7,913 nucleotides of DNA from Oligoflexia bacterium (GTDB taxonomy: Bacteria; Bdellovibrionota; Bdellovibrionia; Bdellovibrionales; UBA1609), in contig JAPPIY010000047.1 of the NCBI GenBank assembly GCA_026914095.1, forward strand, positions 1 through 7,913, read 5' to 3'. Shown in pieces: positions 1 through 4,826 of the stretch. How positions within the stretch are numbered: the stretch's first letter is position 1; each line of letters opens with the position of its first letter. The position numbers and the translations under genes were made by a program. The notes beneath the pieces were generated by a model. It did no database searches, was not told the origin of the DNA, and saw only the letters and a program-made list of their open reading frames with translations.

Positions 1-2
1 CT

Positions 3-590
3 CCCAGACAATCTCAACTTCCTACAGCCAGCCGAAGAGCTTTAGCTGTTTCTGTTGTGGATCAGCTGTTTCAGTATGATCTTTTAACAAAAGAGCAAAG
101 AAGATCTTTCATCAGGAATAAGGATTTATTCCCAAAGGAGTGGGAAAACCCTTTTGTAATAGAAGTTAAGCTGAATTTAGCTGTCGCGGATGAAACTCAG
201 GCAAAAAGACTTGTGGAGAGTTTTAAAAAAGGAAAAATAAAAGAAGATTCTAAGAAGCTTATTCTTCGCTCTCTGTCCCGCAAGTATCTTCAAACCCCAT
301 CAAAAAACTTAGAAGATTTGCAGACAGTGGCTGACAGTATGAATTTAGACAATGAATCAGAGGTTATGACTTTCTTTAGTGTCCTGCATACTCAGTTTAG
401 CAATTACACACAAGAGCAAAGAGAAGGCTTTATAGCAGAATACAGTCAAAAATCCAGTAAAAATTTAGAGGAATTGTTATTATGGTATGCGGATACTAAT
501 TTTACGCCAGATAGAAAAAAAGAAATATGCATGAAATTGAGATCAGGCTCAACTCAAAATCGCAGTTTGGGATATGTTTGCAAAGGCTGA
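3..590 (+). CDS. Unrecognised protein, 3' part only (5' end outside window)
   Basis: The reading frame is open from base 3, and the residues before the first in-frame GTG at 57 (…ASRRALAVSVVDQL…) read smoothly into the rest. I therefore take this as the C-terminal ~195 residues of a longer protein, not a gene starting at 57. The visible part is charged and probably mostly helical, rich in K, E, Q and L, with no membrane segment. The last 30 residues hold two cysteines (EICMKLRSG and GYVCKG). I recognise no family. Its TGA (588-590) directly abuts the TAA of the opposing ATPase gene, so the two genes converge with zero spacing. No stem-loop terminator separates them. Whether it belongs to the pilus locus cannot be told. 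Confidence 0.75.
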   Translation, partial: PRQSQLPTASRRALAVSVVDQLFQYDLLTKEQRRSFIRNKDLFPKEWENPFVIEVKLNLAVADETQAKRLVESFKKGKIKEDSKKLILRSLSRKYLQTPSKNLEDLQTVADSMNLDNESEVMTFFSVLHTQFSNYTQEQREGFIAEYSQKSSKNLEELLLWYADTNFTPDRKKEICMKLRSGSTQNRSLGYVCKG

Positions 591-1709
591 TTAAAAATTT
601 CTTTCAAATAAAGTTTCATATAAAAAACCAGAGGATTCTAAAGCTGTGATTTTGTAAAGCCCTTTAAGCTGTCTTACACCTTCTTTTTTGTCTAAAACAG
701 CCAGAGCGTCTAAGCTGGAAAAAATCAACTTTTGAACTGTAGGGCTTTGCCATTGAGGCGCTCCCATTTGCGCTAAAGTTTCAAGCTTCCACAAGGCTTG
801 TTTATGGTCTTTAGCATGTAAAGTTCCAATACATCCTTTATGTCCAGTCGCCAGAGCCAGCAGTAAATCTTTAGCTTCAGCTCCTCTAACCTCTCCCATC
901 ACAATTCTATCGGGCCTTAATCTTAAACTTTGTTTAACCAGATCTTGCTGGTCAATCAGCAAACGAGCGCTTTCTATATCTCTTTGAGTTAAAAGTTTTG
1001 TGCTGACTTTATTGGGCAAAATGATTTCATCCGTGTCTTCAATGCTCAACACTCTCTCATAAGAGGACAGCTCTTGCAGACAAGCGTTTAATACAGAAGT
1101 TTTTCCCGAGCTTGTAGGTCCTGCAATTAAGAAGTTCAGTTTTTCTTGGACAAACTGGCGAAGAATTTCTAAAGCGGATGGAGGAGCCAGATTTTCCAGT
1201 TTTTCAAAAGTCCATATCTGCTTAGGGTGTTTTCTCAAACAAAGATGAAAATCCTCTTTCACAATGGGAGGGCATAGGATTAAAACCCGAAAGGGGCCCC
1301 ATTTGCCTTCTGAATAGGGTTTATTAAAGTTTACTGTGATACGAGCCTGTGTCCCTATTTTTTCCACAATATTATGAAAGGTGATTTTAGATAAAAAAGA
1401 ATCTTCTAATAAAAACATCTGTCCTTGCTTTTCGTAAAAAATATGATCCTTGCCATTGATGATAATTTCATTGATGCCAGCTTGAGGTAACAGCTGATCC
1501 AAAGGGCCATAGCCTGAAAACTCAGATTGAATTCTTTGTTTGTTCTCTGGAGCGCTGTTGTTTTGAACAATTTTCGCTATGACTTTCTCTCTATTTTTTT
1601 CCTCTTGAGGCTGAAGTGATAGGTTTTTATTTTCCAAGCTGTTTTGAAAAAGCGCAAAAATATTTTCAAACTCTTTAGAAAGATTACTGGAGTTAAAATT
1701 TAACATCAT
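591..1709 (-). CDS. cpaF: CpaF/TadA-type type II/IV secretion ATPase (Tad pilus motor)
   Basis: This is a cytoplasmic hexameric ATPase that powers pilin polymerisation through a Tad/Flp-type secretion machine. Seen in the 372 residues: N-terminal domain to about 170, with GYGPLDQLL and EIIINGKDHIFYE at 66-93; Walker A GPTSSGKT at 197-204; Asp-box SIEDTDEI at 222-229; Walker B RIVMGEVRG at 268-276; His-box GTLHA at 295-299. All expected motifs are intact and in order, so it should be active. It is somewhat shorter than many CpaF proteins, mainly at the N-terminus. AGAGG (1714-1718, minus strand) precedes two consecutive ATGs; the second (1704-1706) is better spaced. The first ATG overlaps the TGA of a repeat-derived ORF by 4 nt (ATGA), a translational-coupling arrangement. 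No TadB/TadC-like gene follows; the operon ends here. CpaF and PilT/VirB11 ATPases share these motifs; the neighbouring CpaC-like secretin favours CpaF. Confidence 0.92.
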   Translation of the reverse strand: MMLNFNSSNLSKEFENIFALFQNSLENKNLSLQPQEEKNREKVIAKIVQNNSAPENKQRIQSEFSGYGPLDQLLPQAGINEIIINGKDHIFYEKQGQMFLLEDSFLSKITFHNIVEKIGTQARITVNFNKPYSEGKWGPFRVLILCPPIVKEDFHLCLRKHPKQIWTFEKLENLAPPSALEILRQFVQEKLNFLIAGPTSSGKTSVLNACLQELSSYERVLSIEDTDEIILPNKVSTKLLTQRDIESARLLIDQQDLVKQSLRLRPDRIVMGEVRGAEAKDLLLALATGHKGCIGTLHAKDHKQALWKLETLAQMGAPQWQSPTVQKLIFSSLDALAVLDKKEGVRQLKGLYKITALESSGFLYETLFERNF

Positions 1710-1916
1710 AAAACCTCTTTTATACTGAGCTGGGTTGAATCCTGATTTCTTTCCAGAGATTCCCGCTTGCGCGGGAATGACAGTTGAAATAATAACCTAA
1801 CATCATAAAACCTCTTTTTATGGGCTGGCTTGAGCTTTGATTTTTTTTGACAGAGATTCCCGCTCTCAAGAGAATGACAGTTGAAATAATAACCTAACAT
1901 TATAAAACCTCTTTTA
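1702..1916. repeat. 97-bp tandem duplication (2.2 copies) between cpaC-like and cpaF genes
   Basis: Units run 1702-1798 and 1799-1895, with a partial third at 1896-1916. Each begins AACATCATAAAACCTCTTTT (AACATTATAAAACC… in the third). On the minus strand that is an AGAGG ribosome-binding site followed by start codons. Each full unit also carries a palindromic repeat, with its ATTCCCGC hairpin at 1759-1778 (perfect 8-bp arms) and a decayed one at 1856-1875, and each ends GACAGTTGAAATAATAACCT. The interiors have diverged while both ends are nearly identical. The segment is open on the minus strand as a 64-codon ORF (1706-1900). It overlaps the secretin stop by 1 nt (TAATG) and the cpaF start by 4 nt (ATGA). 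Because 97 is not a multiple of three, the two units are read in different frames, so this ORF is most likely a by-product of the repeat rather than a conserved protein. Confidence 0.93.
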
Positions 1917-3126
1917 AATTCTCTGATTTTGTCTGCTCTTTTAAAATTTGTATTTGAATAAAAACCGACTGAGTCATTTTATAGCTGTTTTGTCCTCCTA
2001 ATAAAAAACTGGGAATGGATTCTAAAAATCCCAATTGGCCTTTATATTGACTTCCTTTTGATTTTTTATACATTTGAAAAATCTTTAAAATCTGTTTGTC
2101 ATCTAAAACAAATTCACTTTCTAAATTTTGTGTTTTCAAAGGAGGAGCTTGATCCGAAGAGGAAAAAGACAAAGGCTCTGAAAGCTGGGCTTTTATTTTA
2201 AGTTTGATTTGATCTTTTTTTCCCACAGTGGGAATCAAATGAACTTGTAAGCCATGGCTCTTCCAGTTTACGCTTTTTTGCTCTGTTTTTAAATTGTAGC
2301 TATTGAAAGGAATTTGTCCGCCCGATTTTAACTGAATCTCTTTACCGCTTTGAGTGTTGAGTGAGGAGTGATGTAAGGTTTTTCCTTTGCCAGAGCTTTT
2401 TAAAAAATTCAAAAAGGACAGCAGAGAGGAAAAATGGGATAGCGGTTTTAACAAATGGCCTCCTGTAGAAAAAACGGAAGAGGACAAAGTTTCCACCACA
2501 GCCAGATCAATTTGAACCAAAGGGGCTTTAAAAAACCAAAACTCTTCTTCTTTTGGAATTAAACCAAAAGCTTTTAGACTTTTATAGCGCGACGGAGGAT
2601 ACCCTGTTGGAACAAAAACATAAGGGAGATTAGACCCTTGCGCTTCTATTTCCTGCTGTAAAACTGTTTTAAAATAGTAAGAGCTAATTTTTTTAAGCTC
2701 TTCATCCATTTGGGCTTTAAATTGATAAGAAATATTATATTTTTTGCATTCTTTCATAATTTCTAACCAATCAGAAAAACGATAGAGCTGACCCTTAATC
2801 TCAAACACATTGTCTTTGGAAAGAGACCAGCTTAAACCCCAAAGTTTTTTTAAAATCCGCTCTAAATGCAAAGCTTTTGTTTTGTTATCTTTGTCAAAGA
2901 TAAAAATCTCATACTGGCCGGCTCCAGTTATCAATAAAGTCTGGCCTGCTTTTCTGGCTAATAAGGAGATTTGATTGTTTTCTTTCTGCAGAATCAACAG
3001 GCTTTTATCCCCTAACCTTACTTTTTGATCAAAAGGAAGAGGAATCCAGGCTTTTTCACCAGGAGATAAAATCAAAGTCTGTCCAAAACTGAAAGAAGTA
3101 TAGAAAATAAAAAACAAAAATCTCAT
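1900..3126 (-). CDS. cpaC: CpaC/RcpA-like secretin of a Tad-type pilus, short version
   Basis: This is a predicted outer-membrane secretin through which the Tad/Flp pilus would exit. The 408-residue product starts with a signal peptide (MRFLFFIFYTSFSFG, cleavage probably near 15). Residues about 17-75 resemble the pilus-secretin N-terminal domain (LSPGEKAWIPLP … RKAGQTLLI). The C-terminal secretin core shows VQIDLAVVE (204-212), QLKSGGQIPF (265-274), GLQVHLIPTV (292-301) and LGFLESIPSFLLGG (365-378), matching the usual order of V-x-V…E, GG-x-P, G…L…P-x-V and the lGdIPilG loop. The loop is degenerate here, and the protein is shorter than typical CpaC proteins, so it is a divergent member. The ribosome-binding site is weak (AGCAGA). 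The TAA stop overlaps a start codon as TAATG in the duplicated junction upstream of cpaF, implying co-transcription with the ATPase. The family assignment is good; the exact orthologue is less certain. Confidence 0.8.
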   Translation of the reverse strand: MRFLFFIFYTSFSFGQTLILSPGEKAWIPLPFDQKVRLGDKSLLILQKENNQISLLARKAGQTLLITGAGQYEIFIFDKDNKTKALHLERILKKLWGLSWSLSKDNVFEIKGQLYRFSDWLEIMKECKKYNISYQFKAQMDEELKKISSYYFKTVLQQEIEAQGSNLPYVFVPTGYPPSRYKSLKAFGLIPKEEEFWFFKAPLVQIDLAVVETLSSSVFSTGGHLLKPLSHFSSLLSFLNFLKSSGKGKTLHHSSLNTQSGKEIQLKSGGQIPFNSYNLKTEQKSVNWKSHGLQVHLIPTVGKKDQIKLKIKAQLSEPLSFSSSDQAPPLKTQNLESEFVLDDKQILKIFQMYKKSKGSQYKGQLGFLESIPSFLLGGQNSYKMTQSVFIQIQILKEQTKSENLKEVL

Positions 3127-3161
3127 TCTGCTATTTATCTAGCAAAAAGATTTCCAACTTT

Positions 3162-3326
3162 TATACTGATCCTGTTTGAAAATTCAGGTTGCCATTGGAC
3201 TCCCGCTTTCGCGGGAGTGACAGACTATGAAAACTTATAAAACCCTATCACTGTAACAGGTTGCCATTGGACTCCCGCTTTCGCGGGAGTGACAGAAGAA
3301 AGGAAAAATCAAACAGGATCAGTATA
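3162..3326. mobile_element. MITE-like element with 18-bp perfect terminal inverted repeats
   Basis: The left end TATACTGATCCTGTTTGA (3162-3179) is the exact reverse complement of the right end TCAAACAGGATCAGTATA (3309-3326), enclosing 165 bp with no credible gene. Inside lie two identical 40-bp repeats, each with a perfect 8-bp-arm hairpin. Short non-coding DNA bounded by inverted ends, with relatives nearby, is what a miniature non-autonomous transposable element looks like. No transposase is present in the window and I see no clear target-site duplication. The left end sits about 35 bp upstream of the secretin start codon, so its TATA-rich edge could contribute promoter sequence to that minus-strand operon. 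That last point is inference. Confidence 0.72.
3185..3296. repeat. Two identical 40-bp palindrome-bearing repeats, 72 bp apart
   Basis: Positions 3185-3224 and 3257-3296 are identical over 40 bp, from CAGGTTGCCATTGG through GGGAGTGACAGA. Each contains the hairpin ACTCCCGC-TTTC-GCGGGAGT (3199-3218 and 3271-3290). The identity implies recent duplication or gene conversion. The 85-codon plus-strand ORF across 3261-3518 begins inside the second copy (PLDSRFRGSDR is the translated repeat) and is not a gene. Confidence 0.93.
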
Positions 3327-3340
3327 TATGCGAAACAGTT

Positions 3341-3484
3341 TATACCGAGCCTGTTTGAATCTTCCTGTTTATTTGTTCAGGCTGATTCCAGCAGACTGAA
3401 CTCCTGCGAAAGCATGCCCTCGCGAAAGCCTGTCCCCGTGAAAACAAGGGCGGAAGCAGGAATCTCACTCAAGCAGGATCAGCA
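3341..3484. mobile_element. Second, decayed copy of the MITE-like element
   Basis: The left end TATACCGAGCCTGTTTGAAT (3341-3360) matches the inverted end of the neighbouring element. The right end ACTCAAGCAGGATCAGCA (3467-3484) is an imperfect inverted match to it (13 of 18 positions). The interior has a 16-bp periodicity: GCGAAAGC at 3406 and 3422 and GTGAAAAC at 3438, each flanked by C-rich sequence. This looks like worn tandem copies of the reverse-complemented hairpin CCCGCGAAAGCGGG. GAAGCAGGAATCTC before the right end resembles the reversed flank of the family. The element is degenerate and probably old. It lies 14 bp from the better-preserved copy, so the two form a nested or tandem cluster. 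Confidence 0.5.
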
Positions 3485-3535
3485 GAAACAGAAACATTTA
3501 AATATTTTTTCCTATTAACTTGTTTTCAAGAATCA

Positions 3536-3571
3536 AAACTGCCGATATTCGACACTTCGGCGGTTTTTTTT
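3536..3571 (+). terminator. Rho-independent terminator with no gene upstream
   Basis: A 10-bp stem (AAACTGCCGA 3536-3545 with TCGGCGGTTT 3557-3566, one G·U pair) with an 11-nt loop leads into eight T residues (3564-3571). It is oriented for plus-strand transcripts, yet no plus-strand gene precedes it in the 400 bases upstream, only repeats. It may end a small RNA, or be the remnant of a gene displaced by the repeats. It also insulates the DprA-family promoter just downstream from transcription through the repeats. Confidence 0.82.
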
Positions 3572-3598
3572 AAAAAAACCCTTCTAAAAGCCTATAAT
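3570..3598 (+). promoter_or_regulatory. Sigma-70-type promoter for the dprA-like gene
   Basis: A consensus -10 TATAAT (3593-3598) lies 17 bp after a TTAAAA -35 (3570-3575, 4 of 6 matches), directly behind the terminator T-tract. Transcription would start near 3605 and give a leader of roughly 28 nt before the ATG at 3633. Spacing and the perfect -10 make this the best promoter candidate in the window. Confidence 0.55.
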
Positions 3599-3632
3599 TT
3601 CAGTTCCCTATTTTGCAAGTATATAAAGCAAG

Positions 3633-4529
3633 ATGAACTGGTTTGACTATCTTTCTTTACTTTCTTGGCAAAATTGTAAAATCACTAGAAAAGATTTTAT
3701 CAATTTACAAAGTCAAGATATACAAAGCCCTGAAAATTTGATCTCTATTGTTTCTGTTCTGGAAACCAAAGAGTATCTTATAAGCCATAAGTATTGGTGG
3801 AAAAAAGCAGAGAAAGATTATAAGTATTGCCAAAAAAGAAATTATCAATTACTCACTCCCAATCATCCCGTTTATCCCAATCAGTTTCTTGATTTTTTTG
3901 AAAATACTCCTATCTTTCTTGTTCTAGGTGAGTTGCCCTTTCAAAACAATTTTTTGCCTATCACTTTTGTTGGCAGTCGGAAAGCGGATGAACTCGTTTT
4001 AAACTGGATGGATTTTTATCTTCCCTCTCTTATTAAAGAAAAACAAATTTGCATTGTAAGCGGTGGAGCTAGAGGCATTGATCAAAAAGCTCATAAAATT
4101 GCCATTCGCTCTCAAAAACCAACCTTGTGCTTTTTGCCTTCTGGTTTAGATCACCTTTATCCTAACAGCTTAAACACAATAAAAACAGCAATTTTAGACA
4201 ATGGGGGAGCTTTTATCAGCAGTTTTCCACCTTGGACAGATATGCGAAAATCTTATTTTCATATTAGAAACAGTTTTATGTCAGCTTACTCCGCTTTGGT
4301 TGTTATACTGCAAGCCCAGCTGAGAAGCGGCACTATGCTCACAGCTAAAAAATCCTTGGATTTTGGAGTGCCTTTAGCTGTTTTGCCAGGGCCAGCGCTT
4401 TCTGTCAATTGGACGGGAAACTTACAGCTGATTTATGACGGCGCTTATTTAATAAGAGACAACATAGATTTATCCCTCTTAATTGAAAGTTTAAGTGTAA
4501 CCAAGCCTTTTTATATAGATCGTGTTTGA
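3633..4529 (+). CDS. dprA: DprA/Smf-family DNA-processing protein, C-terminal domain absent
   Basis: DprA proteins bind incoming single-stranded DNA in the cytoplasm and load RecA during transformation. Seen in 298 residues: HPVYPNQFLDFFENTP (78-93), VGSR (113-116), SGGARGID (143-150), GLDHLYP (171-177), a block FHIRNSFMSAYS…LRSGTMLTA (209-238), PGP (252-254) and GNLQLIYDGA (262-271). These span the N-terminal region and Rossmann fold of the family. Two usual signatures differ: RNR is RNS (212-214), and the VvEA glutamate is glutamine (VVILQA). The protein stops about 27 residues after the fold, so the C-terminal winged-helix domain of longer DprA proteins is missing. The last codons (FYIDRV-stop) coincide with the left end of a palindromic repeat copy, suggesting truncation by insertion. 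The Shine-Dalgarno is poor, but an upstream promoter is good. Function as a competence protein is therefore uncertain; the family assignment is firm. Confidence 0.87.
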   Translation: MNWFDYLSLLSWQNCKITRKDFINLQSQDIQSPENLISIVSVLETKEYLISHKYWWKKAEKDYKYCQKRNYQLLTPNHPVYPNQFLDFFENTPIFLVLGELPFQNNFLPITFVGSRKADELVLNWMDFYLPSLIKEKQICIVSGGARGIDQKAHKIAIRSQKPTLCFLPSGLDHLYPNSLNTIKTAILDNGGAFISSFPPWTDMRKSYFHIRNSFMSAYSALVVILQAQLRSGTMLTAKKSLDFGVPLAVLPGPALSVNWTGNLQLIYDGAYLIRDNIDLSLLIESLSVTKPFYIDRV

Positions 4530-4570
4530 ATCTTTCAGCTTTTTCTGGAGATTCCCGCTCACGCGGGAGT
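4512..4570 (+). repeat. Repeat-family copy overlapping the dprA stop codon
   Basis: TATATAGATCGTGTTTGAATC (from 4512) matches the left box of the family, TATACTGATCCTGTTTGA. It is followed 39 bp after its start by the hairpin ATTCCCGC-TCAC-GCGGGAGT (4551-4570; 8 pairs, one G·U). The box includes the last five sense codons and the TGA (4527-4529) of the DprA-family gene. Downstream of the hairpin the family's usual GACAG is replaced by TCCGTC, so the right flank is diverged. Confidence 0.75.
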
Positions 4571-4573
4571 TCC

Positions 4574-4590
4574 GTCTTCTGGGGGAAGAC
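4574..4590 (+). other. Small GTCTTC/GAAGAC hairpin after dprA
   Basis: Perfect 6-bp arms GTCTTC (4574-4579) and GAAGAC (4585-4590) enclose a TGGGG loop. Together with the palindrome just before it (4551-4570) it could fold the 3' end of the dprA transcript, but no T-run follows. I do not call it an intrinsic terminator; it may instead slow exonucleases. Confidence 0.4.
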
Positions 4591-4708
4591 AAGAACAAGT
4601 CATGTTAAAATTTCAAACCCAATCGGTATAAAGCGCTTCAAAAACAAAAGCAGAATTAAGCCTTTAGCCTAGAAGGAGCTAAAAACAACCGGTTAATTTA
4701 CGAAAACA

Positions 4709-4773
4709 GTTAAATAATTTTTGACCGACCGTTTAATGATTTGACAAACGCTTTTTCTTGTTGTTTTTAAAAT
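4709..4773 (+). promoter_or_regulatory. Imperfect direct repeats and possible promoter upstream of the methyltransferase
   Basis: GTTAAATAATTTTTGAC (4709-4725) and GTTTAATGATTTGAC (4731-4745) are imperfect direct repeats 22 bp apart. The second ends in a perfect -35 hexamer TTGACA (4741-4746). The best -10 is TAAAAT (4768-4773), but the 21-bp spacing is too long for a standard promoter, so the promoter call is weak. About two helical turns between repeats that overlap a -35 would suit operator half-sites. The rest of 4591-4826 contains the palindrome AACCGGTT (4687-4694) and AT-rich sequence, with no credible small ORF for a controller protein. Confidence 0.3.
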
Positions 4774-4826
4774 AGACATACCAAATCTTTTATAGATAAG
4801 ATTAAATAAAAACAGAAAAATAAATC

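Noticed and set aside
57..59. GTG at 57 as the start of the first gene
   Set aside because: The frame is open and protein-like upstream to the window edge, and no ribosome-binding site precedes this GTG.
1706..1900. Minus-strand 64-codon ORF between the secretin and ATPase genes
   Set aside because: It is built entirely of the 97-bp duplication, read in two different frames. Phrases such as SFPRKRES are the translated palindromic repeat. Its stop-start overlaps come from the duplicated junction. Kept as part of the repeat and as a coupling hypothesis, not as a protein gene.
3185..3296. CRISPR array
   Set aside because: Only two identical repeats with a single 32-bp gap, located inside inverted element ends, and no cas genes. 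The palindrome belongs to a dispersed repeat family seen elsewhere in the window.
3261..3518. Plus-strand 85-codon ORF
   Set aside because: It starts inside the second 40-bp repeat (DSRFRGSDR is repeat-derived) and runs through a decayed element. It has no ribosome-binding site and no protein-like pattern.
4551..4590. Intrinsic terminator of the dprA-like gene
   Set aside because: Two hairpins are present, but neither is followed by a T-run; the first is simply the repeat-family palindrome.
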